A stretch of DNA of 64,000 bases from Micavibrio aeruginosavorus (GCA_016432265.1 CP066681.1:1576342-1640341), one strand, 5' to 3'. Counted from the stretch's first letter, positions 1 through 9,569 are shown. Notes: generated from the sequence alone by a model not told the origin. Numbers and translations: made by a program.

Positions 1-2
1 AC

Positions 3-569
3 CGATTTATTATCGATCCTCTCGATGGCACCACGAACTTTTTGCATGGCATCCCGCATTGGAACATTACAATCGCGATTGAAGAGAACGAGGAAGTTGT
101 CGCCGGCATCGTTTATGATCCGGTACGTGACGAAATGTTCCGCGCCGAGAAGTCGGCAGGCGCCTTTTTGCGCAACAAGCGCCTGCGTATTTCCGGTCGT
201 CGCGATTTTGCGCAATCTCTGATCGCAACAGGCATGATCGCTCCGCAAAAACCCGCACATAAAAATCAACTCGGGCAAGTGGAGGCTATTGCCAGCAAGA
301 CCGGGGACGTGCGCCGCATGGGCGCTGCGGCTCTTGATCTTTCATACGTTGCGGCAGGGCGCCTTGAGGGTTATTGGGAATACAACCTCAAGCCTTGGGA
401 TATCGCGGCCGGGATGTTGATCGTAAAGGAGGCTGGCGGGTTTATCTCTTCAATTCACGCTACCGACAACCCGGTCTATAACGGCAATATTGTTGCCGGT
501 AACGGCAAGATTTTCGATGAATTCAAGAAAACCCTGATCAATGCCTCTGCGGAAAAGGATGCTGCCTAA
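3..569 (+). CDS. suhB: Inositol monophosphatase family protein (SuhB-like), 5' end missing
   Basis: The reading frame is already open at the window edge, so only the C-terminal ~188 residues are present. The family hydrolyses myo-inositol-1-phosphate or similar sugar phosphates in the cytoplasm; SuhB proteins also act in rRNA transcription antitermination. Visible signatures are the metal-binding IDPLDGTTNF motif at the very start and the second family signature LKPWDIAAGMLIVKEAGG near residue 130 of this fragment. The following envelope gene begins inside its last codons (541), so the two are probably co-transcribed and translationally coupled. Family assignment is firm; the physiological substrate is not visible. 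Confidence 0.93.
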   Translation, partial: RFIIDPLDGTTNFLHGIPHWNITIAIEENEEVVAGIVYDPVRDEMFRAEKSAGAFLRNKRLRISGRRDFAQSLIATGMIAPQKPAHKNQLGQVEAIASKTGDVRRMGAAALDLSYVAAGRLEGYWEYNLKPWDIAAGMLIVKEAGGFISSIHATDNPVYNGNIVAGNGKIFDEFKKTLINASAEKDAA

Positions 570-2256
570 AGACAAGCAAATAACGGATAAGGCAAAAGCT
601 GTCGTGCGTTTTTTCGGTTGCTTAATCCGTCCTTGGGGCGTGCTGGCGTCTTTGATGTTGTGCCTGCAGCCGTCTGCGCTGTCCTTCGCCCAGCAAGGCA
701 ATCCTGAAATCTATGTCGATATGAGCGTTCTGCAAGAGTTGGGCGGGAATCCTCAGGGTTTGAAGCCGGTTATCTTGCGCCCACCCGCTTCCGTGACACA
801 GGCATCACCGGCGCCCGCCCGCCTGACCACGCCTGCAACCTCACCGGCTCAGCCCCTTATTCCTGACAGCAGACCGCCGCTTGTTCCCCCTTATCCTGCG
901 GCATCGCCAATCCCCGTTAAGGTCAGCGCCCCCCCCGCACTGCCTGCGGATCAGGTGCGCCCGCCTGTCCCATCGATCTCGTCTGCTGCCCTGGCTCCTC
1001 AGCCAGTCTCGCCGCCAACAGCGACGGAGAAACGGGAGCCGGCTATTCAGCAAGGCAGACCGCCTTCCCCTCCGGCGGCGATTGCCTTCCCCATAAATAC
1101 AAAGATTCGTCAGGAAACATCCGACCCCTCCGTGCCGGCGAATATATCAAGGCCTGTTCCCCTGCGTAGCGGAATAGCTGGAAATCTCAAGGATGTAGTG
1201 CCCTCGCGCCCGGCGCCAGACTTCGATCCGTCAGCTACGCCCACCCCATCCGGGCAAGTTCGCGATCTCACTGAAAGCCCCGGGGAAGCTTCAGACAACA
1301 TCGCCAACCTGCAAAAAGCCCCGGTTGTCCCTGGACATAAGCCGGGGATGCAGACATCTTCTGCCGCCAAAACTGTAGCCAGCAGCAACCGCCCGTCTGA
1401 AACCGGGGGCATCGCGACTGCATACCCTCTAAAGACGCCTCCCGTTCCGCCGAGGCGCCCTGATGTTGAAAAAGTATCGCCGGAAATCATTGCTGCGCTC
1501 ATTGAGCGTGAAAACAAGAAGATGGCTGCTGAAAGGCCGTCCATCGATCTAACCGATCCCCCTCCTCCGCCCGGCCCTCGCGGCAAGAAAAATATGCCTG
1601 CTGTTGCCAAGCCGGATGTGCAGGCCGAGCCGTTGGAGGAGCAATTGGTCAAACTCTCCGATGCCAGCGACCCCCTGCTGGGCAATCTGGTTGAAAAGGA
1701 CAAGGAGTCCCTTGTCGCGACTATCGAGTCGTTGGTGGCTGAGCGAGAAGATGGACAGCCTCTGCCGGGAACGGAGGACAAAAAACTGGTCAGGGAGCAA
1801 GGCAGCAACATTATCGCGGCAGAGCCGATGCAGCGGCCCTATAATGTTTATCGCCCCAAACATGATAAGCCCGCCGAGGTTGCGCTGATCGAGCAAAGAA
1901 TGGAAGCGGAATCCGAAGATAAAAGCAACTCCGGCCGCATAAGCCTGCCGTTTGATGAAGATGCAACCGATCTTGATACGGGAAGCGCCAGCATGATTGA
2001 AGATCGCATTGTTCCCCTGCTGAACGATAACCCTTCATGGAAACTGCAAATCCAGGCTTATGCCAGCCCTGATAAGGACGGCAGCGGCGGCGCGCGCAAA
2101 GAATCTCTGGCGCGGGGGCTGGCGGTTCGCACTTACCTGATGGGCAAGGGCATTGAAGCCTCGCGGCTTGAAGTTCGCGCCTTGGGAACGGAGAGCGACC
2201 ATGAGCCAAGGGACAGGGTTGATCTAATCGTTATCGACCCAACTCAAAAAGGTTAA
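541..2256 (+). CDS. Proline-rich exported protein with C-terminal OmpA-like domain
   Basis: A 571-residue protein. A hydrophobic segment near residues 30-50 ending in SFAQQ looks like a signal peptide. Residues ~60-400 are very rich in Pro, Ala and Ser with little predicted structure, typical of a periplasmic spacer. The last ~100 residues (from about LDTGSASMIEDR) resemble an OmpA/MotB peptidoglycan-associated fold: a helix, a QIQAYASP strand, then AVRTYLMGKGI and a final RVDLIVID strand. The likely role is envelope anchoring, which is inference. ATG 541 overlaps suhB by 29 nt; an in-frame ATG at 559 directly after AAAAGG is an alternative start. No specific name is justified. Confidence 0.8.
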   Translation: MPLRKRMLPKDKQITDKAKAVVRFFGCLIRPWGVLASLMLCLQPSALSFAQQGNPEIYVDMSVLQELGGNPQGLKPVILRPPASVTQASPAPARLTTPATSPAQPLIPDSRPPLVPPYPAASPIPVKVSAPPALPADQVRPPVPSISSAALAPQPVSPPTATEKREPAIQQGRPPSPPAAIAFPINTKIRQETSDPSVPANISRPVPLRSGIAGNLKDVVPSRPAPDFDPSATPTPSGQVRDLTESPGEASDNIANLQKAPVVPGHKPGMQTSSAAKTVASSNRPSETGGIATAYPLKTPPVPPRRPDVEKVSPEIIAALIERENKKMAAERPSIDLTDPPPPPGPRGKKNMPAVAKPDVQAEPLEEQLVKLSDASDPLLGNLVEKDKESLVATIESLVAEREDGQPLPGTEDKKLVREQGSNIIAAEPMQRPYNVYRPKHDKPAEVALIEQRMEAESEDKSNSGRISLPFDEDATDLDTGSASMIEDRIVPLLNDNPSWKLQIQAYASPDKDGSGGARKESLARGLAVRTYLMGKGIEASRLEVRALGTESDHEPRDRVDLIVIDPTQKG

Positions 2257-2420
2257 TTTTCAGAGTTTTCGCACCGCTTTCTATGTGTGGATAAAGGCCT
2301 TGAAATAGCCGGGTTTTATTGACTTGCAACCCTTTTTTATTGAATTTTACCATATAGCTCATTACAGATGTGGTTTCTCCTTTTGTCATATTTACAGGAT
2401 GACGGGGCAAGGTACTTTAG
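2257..2420. other. Intergenic gap before the DsbA-like gene
   Basis: 164 nt with AT-rich tracts and a TTGACT hexamer near 2320 that could be a -35 box. No hairpin terminator stands out and no reading frame looks coding. Confidence 0.3.
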
Positions 2421-3146
2421 ATGAATAAAGGTATTATCGGCCTTTTGGCCGCTGTTGTGGTCGTAATCGTGGGCCTTTATGCCGGATTTGGCATGAAGGA
2501 GACTCAGGAAGCCGTTTCGTCTGTTGATCGCCATCAAACAACAACAGTCTCGGCCGCCGAACCGGCGGCTGGAGAACCTGCGGCAGCAAATGGCAATGCC
2601 GTAGACGCTCCGGCAAAGACCTACATCATGGGCAGCCCTGATGCCCCTGTGAAAATCAAAGAGTTCGCTTCACTGAGCTGTTCGCACTGCGCCCACTTCC
2701 ACAAGGAGACCTTCCCCCAGATCAAGAAAGATTTGATAGATACAGGCAAGGTTCAGTTTGAATTTGTCAATTTCCCGCTGAATGCCCCGGCGATGGATGG
2801 GGCGCTTGTGGCGCTTTGCATGCCGGAAGAACGCTATCACCAGTTTATCTCCTTCCTGTTTGAGCAGCAGGATAAATGGGCGTTTGACCAGAATTCCCGC
2901 CAAATCCTGAAACAGAACGCTAAATTGCTCGGAGCCAGCGAGGATAAGCTGGATGCCTGCCTGAACAACGAAGATATGAAACAAGGGATCGTCAGCAGGA
3001 TGCAAGAAGCGCAGAAAGCGTACAATATCCAGTCGACCCCTTCCTTTGTCATTAATGATAAGGAAACGTTTTCCGGCGCCTTAGAATATCCGGATTTCAA
3101 GAAAAAAGTGGAAGCCCACATGCAGCAGGAAAAGGTTGAACAATAA
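2421..3146 (+). CDS. DsbA-family thiol-disulfide oxidoreductase
   Basis: 241 residues. Residues ~5-24 form a single hydrophobic N-terminal anchor or signal peptide, followed by an Ala/Glu-rich linker to ~60. The thioredoxin_4/DsbA-like domain begins with KIKEFASLSCSHCAHFH: the CSHC pair is the redox centre (CPHC in classical DsbA). TPSFVIND near residue 205 supplies the cis-Pro loop expected opposite it. Predicted to act on thiols in the periplasm, either forming or isomerising disulfides. Proteins of this type directly upstream of smc are common in alphaproteobacteria. Its TAA is followed at once by the smc ATG (3147), implying co-transcription. Direction of the redox reaction cannot be told from sequence. 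Confidence 0.9.
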   Translation: MNKGIIGLLAAVVVVIVGLYAGFGMKETQEAVSSVDRHQTTTVSAAEPAAGEPAAANGNAVDAPAKTYIMGSPDAPVKIKEFASLSCSHCAHFHKETFPQIKKDLIDTGKVQFEFVNFPLNAPAMDGALVALCMPEERYHQFISFLFEQQDKWAFDQNSRQILKQNAKLLGASEDKLDACLNNEDMKQGIVSRMQEAQKAYNIQSTPSFVINDKETFSGALEYPDFKKKVEAHMQQEKVEQ

Positions 3147-6100
3147 ATGATCCAGTTTTCCAAGCTGCGCCTGAACGGTTTTAAATCCTTCGTTGAAAAG
3201 ACGGAGTTGGATATTGGTCAGGGCCTGACCGGGATCGTGGGGCCTAACGGCTGCGGCAAATCGAACCTTGTAGAGGCTCTGCGCTGGAGCATGGGCGAAA
3301 CATCGTCCAAACGCATGCGCGGCGGCTCCGGAAGCATGGAAGACGTGATCTTCAACGGGACGGAAAAGCGCCCGGCCCGCAACTTTGCTGAAGTGACCGT
3401 TGTTCTTGATAACTCCGCGCATAGCGCGCCCGGCCCGTTCAACGAGGCTGAGGAAATTGAAGTTGTTCGCCGTATCGAGCGGGAAAAGGGTTCGGATTAT
3501 AAAATCAACAGCAAGACCGTCCGCGCGCGTGACGTGCAACTGCTGTATGCGGACTTAATGTCAGGCGCGGGGTCGCCATATTTAGTGTCGCAGGGCAAAG
3601 TCACGACGATGATTCAAGCCAAGCCGGTCGATCGTCGTATGATCCTTGAGGAAGCTGCCGGCATAACCGGCCTTTACGCCCGCCGCCATGAGGCCGAATT
3701 ACGCCTGCGCGCCGCCGACAACAACCTCAAGCGCCTTGATGACATCGTCGGCGGTATGGAAGGCCGCTTGCAGGAATTGAAAAAACAGGCGCGGCAAGCT
3801 GCACGCTACCGTAACCTGAGCGCGCAGATCCGCCAGCTTGAAGTCATGATCGGCACGCTTGAATGGCGGCGCGCGTCTGAAAGACTGCACGAGATTAAAA
3901 GCACTTTTGACGAAATCGAGAGCAAGGTCGCCGAACGGATGCTGACCGTCAGCCAGTTAACCCGAACGCAAAACACGCAATCTGCCGATCTGCCTGAACT
4001 GAGGCAGCAGGATGCTGAATTCGGCGCACGGTTGCAGGTGCAAAAGCTGGCGCTGCAGCGTCTCGAAGACGAAGCCTTGCGTATTGAGACAACCGTGCAG
4101 GAAGCGCAACAGCATCTGGAACGCACCAATGCCGACCGCAGCCACGAAGATGAAAGCCTGAGCGAGAACTCTTCCGTTCTGGAACGTCTGGAGGCCGAGG
4201 AATCCACGTTGCGTGCAGGTGAAGAGAACCAGGAACGCGAAATCGCCATACGGGAAACTCGTCGCGATGAGTTGCAAATCGAAGTCGATAGGTTGGAAGC
4301 TGAATTTACCGGTCTGATGCAGGCTGTTGCTTCGGATAAGGCAAAGCGTGAAGGCTTGGAACAGCAAATCGCCACGGATCAAGGCCGGATGGACGCGGTT
4401 AAATCACGTCTGGCGACCGTTCGCCAGACGCTGGAAGCCAAGAAAGCCGATAGCGGTCAGGATGAAGCTATTGCAGCCCTGCGCGGGGAGATTGAAACTC
4501 TGGAAACCCAGACCGAGACCCTGCGCACAGGCATCGAGGCGCTGGAAAACGCGCTGAACGATGCCCGCGCCAGGCGTGAAGATGCGCGCGAGGCCGTGCA
4601 GTTGCGTTCCACCGAAAAATCGCGGGTTGAAGCCGAGGTACGGACTCTCGAGTCTGTGCTTGAAATGTATTCGGAAGATGGTTTCCGCGCCGTTCTGGAA
4701 GATGTACAGGCTGACGAAGGGTTTGAAACCGCACTCTCCCGCGCTCTTGGCGATACCTTGATGGCATCGACCGACGAGGGAGCGCCGATCGTTTGGGCCG
4801 ACAGCGCCGTGGATGTCGGCACCCTGCCCGCCCTGCCTGCAGGTGTCATGGTTCTGGAGCCTCATGTGAAAGCGCCAGCAGCCCTGAAACTGGCTCTGAG
4901 CCAGATCGGCGTTGTTGAGAACGTCGAGCAAGGCCGCGATCTGGCCTGCCAGTTGAGGGTCGGGCAGTCGTTGGTTTCGCGCGATGGCGCATACTGGCGG
5001 TGGGACGGGCTGCGGATCAAGGCCGAGGCCGCTGATCGTCACGCCATCCAGTTGAAGCAAAAGAACCAATTGGCTGATCTGCAAAAACGGTTGCCGGAAG
5101 TCGACCTAGCTCTGGAGAGCGCTCGGGCCGTTCTTGTCGAAGCCGAGGCAGTTCTCTCGACGACGCAGGAGCAACTGAAAGAATCTCGCAGCCAGCAAAA
5201 TCAGGCCGAATATACGTTGCGCGACCGCCGTATCAGTCTTAACCGCTCGGTTGAGGCGCAGGCTTCGCGGCAGGCCGAGCTTTCCCGTCTTGAGGAAGCC
5301 TTGACGATTGCTGAAACCGATATCCGCAATCTTGAGGATGCCATCACTGTTAGCCGGAAGGAACTGGAATCTTTCGACGATGCCACTCTAGCGGCGCGCC
5401 AGCAAAAAGTTGACGACGCGCGAGAAAAACTCACGATGGCGCGTACCCGCCTGCAGGAAGCGATCAGCGATCTTGAGATTATCCGTCAGGACAACAATCG
5501 CCGCAGGGGGCGTCTGCACGCGATCGCCGATGAACGCGTCAATCTCTCCAACCGTTGCGCCCGTTCCCGCGAACGCCTGCGTGAGCTTGACGAGCGTCAG
5601 GAGCAATTGTCTGCCAAAATCGCCGAGCTGATTGAACGTCCCGTGGAAATCCGCAAGGATAGCGAAGGGTTGCTCGGCGTCATTTCAGGAATTGAGTCTG
5701 AGAAGTCAGTGGTGGCTGATAAGTTGGCGGCACTTGAAGCCGAACTGAGCGATACAAATAAAGGCTTGAAGGAGGCGGAAGCCGCCTTGAGCGAAGTGCG
5801 TGAATCCCGCGCCCATGCGATGGCAACGATATCGGAGCGCCAGACCCATCTGGAAGATGTCAAGAGCCATATTCAGGAGCAGTTCAATATGTCGCCGGAA
5901 GAATTATCCGCCGAAGCCGCGCTTGACCCTGAAAACCTGCCCAATCTTGAAGAACTTAAGGCCCAGCGTGAAAAAGACGTTCGTTCGCGTGACATGATCG
6001 GGGCCGTGAACCTGAGGGCTGATCAGGAGGCCGAAGAGATGGAAAAAGAGCTTTCTACCATCTTCACCGAACGCGACGACCTGATGCAGGCGATTGCCGA

Positions 6101-6623
6101 GCTGCGTAACGGCATTCAGATGCTGAACAAGGAAGCGCGGGATCGCCTGACCAAAGCGTTTGATGATGTCAACCATCATTTCAAGGATATGTTTACCCGA
6201 TTGTTCAAGGGCGGGCAGGCGCATTTGAAGATGATCGATTCAGATGACCCTCTGGAAGCCGGGCTTGAGATTTTCGCCCAGCCGCCTGGCAAAGCCCTGC
6301 AATCCCTCTCCCTCCTCTCCGGTGGTGAGCAGACACTGACAGCCGTGGCCCTGATTTTTGCGATGTTCCTGACCAACCCCGCACCTATTTGCGTGCTGGA
6401 TGAGGTTGACGCACCGCTTGACGATGCAAACGTTGACCGTTTTTGCGACGTGTTGCAGGAATTTGCAGCACGCGGCGAAACACGCTTCCTTGTCATTACC
6501 CACCACCGTCTGACAATGGCCCGTATGGATCGCCTGTACGGCGTGACCATGACCGAACGCGGTGTCTCGCAGTTGGTGTCCGTAGATATGAACCAGCAGC
6601 TAGATTTCCTTGAAGCTGCATAA
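3147..6623 (+). CDS. smc: Chromosome segregation protein SMC
   Basis: 1158 residues, normal length for bacterial SMC. The N-terminal ATPase half has Walker A GPNGCGKSN (~residue 32) and an SPYLVSQGKV Q-loop region. Two long heptad-rich coiled coils flank a hinge at about residues 500-640. The C-terminal half has the ABC signature LLSGGEQTLTAVAL (~1055) and Walker B ICVLDEVDAPLDD (~1080). The protein dimerises at the hinge and organises and compacts origin-proximal DNA together with ScpA/ScpB, which are not in this window. Several long antisense frames lie over the coiled coils and are composition artefacts. Start ATG 3147 follows the DsbA-like stop without a gap. Confidence 0.97.
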   Translation: MIQFSKLRLNGFKSFVEKTELDIGQGLTGIVGPNGCGKSNLVEALRWSMGETSSKRMRGGSGSMEDVIFNGTEKRPARNFAEVTVVLDNSAHSAPGPFNEAEEIEVVRRIEREKGSDYKINSKTVRARDVQLLYADLMSGAGSPYLVSQGKVTTMIQAKPVDRRMILEEAAGITGLYARRHEAELRLRAADNNLKRLDDIVGGMEGRLQELKKQARQAARYRNLSAQIRQLEVMIGTLEWRRASERLHEIKSTFDEIESKVAERMLTVSQLTRTQNTQSADLPELRQQDAEFGARLQVQKLALQRLEDEALRIETTVQEAQQHLERTNADRSHEDESLSENSSVLERLEAEESTLRAGEENQEREIAIRETRRDELQIEVDRLEAEFTGLMQAVASDKAKREGLEQQIATDQGRMDAVKSRLATVRQTLEAKKADSGQDEAIAALRGEIETLETQTETLRTGIEALENALNDARARREDAREAVQLRSTEKSRVEAEVRTLESVLEMYSEDGFRAVLEDVQADEGFETALSRALGDTLMASTDEGAPIVWADSAVDVGTLPALPAGVMVLEPHVKAPAALKLALSQIGVVENVEQGRDLACQLRVGQSLVSRDGAYWRWDGLRIKAEAADRHAIQLKQKNQLADLQKRLPEVDLALESARAVLVEAEAVLSTTQEQLKESRSQQNQAEYTLRDRRISLNRSVEAQASRQAELSRLEEALTIAETDIRNLEDAITVSRKELESFDDATLAARQQKVDDAREKLTMARTRLQEAISDLEIIRQDNNRRRGRLHAIADERVNLSNRCARSRERLRELDERQEQLSAKIAELIERPVEIRKDSEGLLGVISGIESEKSVVADKLAALEAELSDTNKGLKEAEAALSEVRESRAHAMATISERQTHLEDVKSHIQEQFNMSPEELSAEAALDPENLPNLEELKAQREKDVRSRDMIGAVNLRADQEAEEMEKELSTIFTERDDLMQAIAELRNGIQMLNKEARDRLTKAFDDVNHHFKDMFTRLFKGGQAHLKMIDSDDPLEAGLEIFAQPPGKALQSLSLLSGGEQTLTAVALIFAMFLTNPAPICVLDEVDAPLDDANVDRFCDVLQEFAARGETRFLVITHHRLTMARMDRLYGVTMTERGVSQLVSVDMNQQLDFLEAA

Positions 6624-6684
6624 AGTAGAAACCCCTCAGTTCAGAGTTTTTTTCTTGATGCTGCGGGTCGTCCAGCTTTGCTTG

Positions 6685-6876
6685 TTAATACCGCAAACCT
6701 GCCATAGCCAAGACCTGTTTCACTTGGGTGATATCTTGCGTGCGGTTGCCGCGCATATAGTCTAATGCCATGTCACTTAATTGTGCGCTGTAAAGGGTGC
6801 TGTAGCGCGACATGGCATCAAACAGAAAGGGGGAACCGAATTGAATGACGGCCAACGCCTTCAGGCATTCCTTGGT
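6685..6876 (-). pseudogene. Open 63-codon remnant, no ATG start
   Basis: Between smc and atpI the minus strand keeps an open frame from a TAA at 6877-6879 to a TAA at 6685-6687. Its composition is protein-like, ending DITQVKQVLAMAGLRY, with an amphipathic stretch around SRYSTLYSAQLSDMALDYM. There is no ATG before the internal Met; a TTG at ~6855 could start it. The rest of this 337-nt gap shows no other gene. I read it as the decayed C-terminus of a lost gene, or possibly a short live gene with a non-ATG start. Family not recognised. Confidence 0.35.
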
Positions 6877-6987
6877 TTATGTGCGAGATAGTAGAAGGCT
6901 CCAGAAAAATATGTCAAATAATCGCCTATTTACTTAGGTTTTGCTTTTGTGATCAATTAGATGGCTTGCAAAATCACGGAGAATGCG

Positions 6988-7335
6988 ATGCCCAACGACC
7001 TCAACGATCTGGAAGCCAAAATCGCGCAGTTCAAATCAGGCAAGGCCTCCGTGGTCAAGCGGGAATCTGACAAACTAAAGGACGCCGAGAACGTCAATAA
7101 CGGAATACGGGCCGGGGCTGAGCTAGTGGTTACTATCGGTGCGGGCGTACTGATCGGTTACGGGCTGGATTCATGGCTGGGAACGAAACCGGTCTTCCTT
7201 ATTATTTTTCTTTTGGCAGGTGTTTTTGCCGGTTTTTTCAATATCTACAGAATAACACAAAATATTGGGTCTTCCGTGGGTTATGCCTCCTTGCAAAAGA
7301 CGGAAAAAGACGCTAAAAAGGCGCCGGAAAAATAG
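6988..7335 (+). CDS. atpI: F0F1 ATP synthase subunit I (AtpI)
   Basis: 115 residues from ATG 6988. This start is preferred over the in-frame ATG at 6961 because GGAG lies six bases before it, while 6961 has no visible ribosome site. Two hydrophobic helices at residues ~45-62 and ~70-90 follow a charged N-terminal segment; the glycine-rich GAGVLIGYGLDSWLGTKP is typical of AtpI. The protein is a membrane accessory factor implicated in c-ring assembly and Mg2+ handling. It opens the F0 cluster atpI-atpB-atpE-atpF'-atpF; alphaproteobacteria usually carry F1 genes elsewhere, and none are here. Confidence 0.9.
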   Translation: MPNDLNDLEAKIAQFKSGKASVVKRESDKLKDAENVNNGIRAGAELVVTIGAGVLIGYGLDSWLGTKPVFLIIFLLAGVFAGFFNIYRITQNIGSSVGYASLQKTEKDAKKAPEK

Positions 7336-7369
7336 ATGGCCAAGTGCCGGAAACAAGGATTTTCAAAAC

Positions 7370-8116
7370 GTGGCAGACCCAATTCACCAGTTTGAAATTA
7401 AAACCCTGATTCCTTTGGAAGTAGCAGGCATAGACATCGCGTTTACGAACTCCTCTTTGTGGATGATGATCGGCGTCGTTCTTTCAACCCTGACCCTCTC
7501 ATTGGCCACCCGCCGCAAGGCTCTGGTACCGGGACGGCTGCAGGTCATATCGGAGATGTTGTACGAATTTGTCGCCAACATGATCCGCGAGAATATCGGT
7601 TCCGCCGGACGGCAGTATTTTCCGCTGATCTTTACCCTGTTTATGGTTGTCCTGATGGGGAACCTTTTGGGAATGATCCCCTATTCCTTCACCTATACCA
7701 GCCACATTATCGTGACGCTGGCGCTGGCGATGCTTATTTTCTTCACCGTACTGGTGATTGGCGTCATAAGGCACGGCCCGGCATTTTTCAGCTTTCTTGT
7801 GCCGCCGGGTGTGCCGGTCTGGCTGTTCCCGCTGATTATTCCGATTGAGCTGGTGTCGTTTCTGGCGCGTCCGGTTACCCTATCGGTTCGTTTGTTTGCC
7901 AACATGATGGCCGGACACCTTATGCTGAAGGTTTTTGCCGGGTTCAGCGTCAGCATGCTGGGCCTAGGGGCTGCTGGCTTTTTTGCGGGCCTTGTCCCTA
8001 TGTTTTTCAACGTGATTCTGATCGGCTTTGAATTCCTGATCGCCCTGCTTCACGCTTATGTTTTTACCGTTCTTTCATGCATCTACCTGAAAGATACGGT
8101 GGAACTTCACCACTAA
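7370..8116 (+). CDS. atpB: ATP synthase F0 subunit a
   Basis: 248 residues from GTG 7370, with AAGGA 10 nt upstream; this matches the usual alphaproteobacterial length. The upstream in-frame ATG 7265 would add a basic, non-conserved extension inside atpI. The protein is the proton-channel stator subunit. It carries five to six hydrophobic helices, the family region SVRLFANMMAGH with the essential arginine facing the c-ring, and LIALLHAYVFTVLSCIYL near the C-terminus. The interval from atpI is short and lacks a terminator, so one operon is likely. Confidence 0.95.
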   Translation: MADPIHQFEIKTLIPLEVAGIDIAFTNSSLWMMIGVVLSTLTLSLATRRKALVPGRLQVISEMLYEFVANMIRENIGSAGRQYFPLIFTLFMVVLMGNLLGMIPYSFTYTSHIIVTLALAMLIFFTVLVIGVIRHGPAFFSFLVPPGVPVWLFPLIIPIELVSFLARPVTLSVRLFANMMAGHLMLKVFAGFSVSMLGLGAAGFFAGLVPMFFNVILIGFEFLIALLHAYVFTVLSCIYLKDTVELHH

Positions 8117-8149
8117 CCACTTGTCTACTAGTAAAAGGAAAGAAAACAA

Positions 8150-8374
8150 ATGGAACTCGAAGCTGCAAAACTGATCGCCGCCGCTATCGCCCTGATGCCG
8201 ATTATCGGTGTTGGTATTGGTCTGGGCCTGATCTTCTCCTCCTACAACGAGGCTGTTGGTCGTAACCCGGGCGCTCTTGAGCTGCTGGACAAGAAATTCT
8301 TCCTGACCTTTGCCCTGACCGAGGCTCTCGCGATTTTCGCGCTGGTTATCTCTCTCGTCATTCTGTTCGGTTAA
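8150..8374 (+). CDS. atpE: ATP synthase F0 subunit c
   Basis: 74 residues forming two membrane helices joined by the polar loop YNEAVGRNPGA. The proton-carrying carboxylate is Glu58 in FALTEALAIF. The first helix is glycine-rich (GVGIGLGLIF). Multiple copies form the rotating c-ring in the inner membrane. A ribosome site (AAAAGGAAAG) precedes ATG 8150. Position between atpB and the two b-type subunits is standard. Confidence 0.97.
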   Translation: MELEAAKLIAAAIALMPIIGVGIGLGLIFSSYNEAVGRNPGALELLDKKFFLTFALTEALAIFALVISLVILFG

Positions 8375-8405
8375 TCCGGGCAGGTAACGGAAAGAAGGTA
8401 GAGTG

Positions 8406-9038
8406 ATGATGGATCGACTGAACAAACTGGCCGCCTATACGTTCTGCGCTTTCGCGTTTGGCGTTCAGGCTGCATTTGCCGGCGATCCGCATCACGCCGA
8501 CACCGCTACTCACGGAGCCGAACATGCCGAGGGTAGCGCCGGCCTGCCGCAATTCAATCCTGAGCACTTCCCGACGCAGATTTTCTGGCTCGCCGTCACA
8601 TTCCTCGTAATGTATGCCATTTTCTCAAGCCGTATATTGCCCGATATTTCCGGTATTCTTGAGAACCGCCGTATGCACATCGATAACGATCTTGAAACCG
8701 CCGACCGTTTGCGCAAGGAGGCCGACGATGTCCAGGCCACTTATGAAGCACAGCTCGGCAATGCCCGTTCAGAGGCAAAAAAAATGGTGAATGATATTCA
8801 TTCATCCACAAAAGCCAAGGCCGAAGCCCACCTGCAATCCCTTCGCGAGAAAGCCGAAAAGGACATGCATACGCTGGAAATTCGCTTGCAATCTGCAAAA
8901 GATGAAGCGATGGAGCAAATGGGCACCATCGCCGCAGAAGTTGCCAGCGAGGCCGCCGCCAAGATTATGGGCGCGCCTGCCGATCTGGCACAAGCCAAGA
9001 ATGTCGTACAATTAATCAGTAAACGGGAGGCTGCATAA
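8406..9038 (+). CDS. ATP synthase F0 subunit b' (AtpF2/AtpG type)
   Basis: 210 residues from ATG 8406 (GTG 8403 and ATG 8409 are adjacent alternatives; GAAGG lies just upstream). Residues 1-23 look like a hydrophobic leader, then a His-rich stretch, then a membrane helix around FPTQIFWLAVTFLVMYAIF, then a long Ala/Glu/Lys-rich helix that would dimerise with b as the peripheral stalk. The paired b/b' arrangement is characteristic of alphaproteobacteria and phototrophs. It ends two nucleotides before atpF. Confidence 0.92.
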   Translation: MMDRLNKLAAYTFCAFAFGVQAAFAGDPHHADTATHGAEHAEGSAGLPQFNPEHFPTQIFWLAVTFLVMYAIFSSRILPDISGILENRRMHIDNDLETADRLRKEADDVQATYEAQLGNARSEAKKMVNDIHSSTKAKAEAHLQSLREKAEKDMHTLEIRLQSAKDEAMEQMGTIAAEVASEAAAKIMGAPADLAQAKNVVQLISKREAA

Positions 9039-9040
9039 TC

Positions 9041-9532
9041 ATGGAACTCCTGACTGAAGCTACCAACTGGGTTCTGATTTCATTTGCGATTTTTGCTCTC
9101 GGGTTTTTAAAGTTTGGCCGCGGCGCATTGCTGGGCAAACTTGACCGCCGCATCGAAGAAATCCGCAAGGAAATCGAAACAGCCGAGTCGCTGCGTATCG
9201 AAGCACAGGAGTTGCTTGCCCAGTACCAGCGCAAGCAGCGCGATGCAGCCCGTGAAGCGGAAACCATTATCGCTACAGCGCAAAAACATGCAGCGGAGAT
9301 ACAGAAGCAGGCAGAGGCCGACCTGAATGAATTGATGTCACGCAAGGAATCCCAGCTTAAGGATCGTCTGCAACGCATGGAGGAAAAGGCTGTGCAAGAG
9401 ATCAAGTCTTACGCTGCCGAGTTGTCGGTCAAGGCCACAGCCGAAATCATCGCGAAGCAAATGGATCAGGCTACCAATGACCGGCTGGTTGACCAATCGG
9501 TGAAATCTATAGCCGCACAACTTAGACAATAG
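9041..9532 (+). CDS. atpF: ATP synthase F0 subunit b
   Basis: 163 residues. A single N-terminal membrane helix (ATNWVLISFAIFALGFLKF) is followed by a long charged helix rich in Glu, Lys and Gln that forms the second strand of the peripheral stalk and contacts subunit delta. Length is standard. GGAGGCTGCATAATC precedes the ATG and overlaps the end of the b' gene, which suggests translational coupling. It is the last gene of the F0 cluster. Confidence 0.95.
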   Translation: MELLTEATNWVLISFAIFALGFLKFGRGALLGKLDRRIEEIRKEIETAESLRIEAQELLAQYQRKQRDAAREAETIIATAQKHAAEIQKQAEADLNELMSRKESQLKDRLQRMEEKAVQEIKSYAAELSVKATAEIIAKQMDQATNDRLVDQSVKSIAAQLRQ

Positions 9533-9569
9533 CGCCTTAAGAGCGTTTATAGCCGGCTACCAGTATGAT

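Noticed and set aside
1110-1811. 233-codon minus-strand frame
   Set aside because: Antisense to the Pro-rich linker of the OmpA-like protein; low-complexity artefact.
4404-5084. 226-codon minus-strand frame
   Set aside because: Antisense to the smc coiled coil and hinge; no independent evidence.
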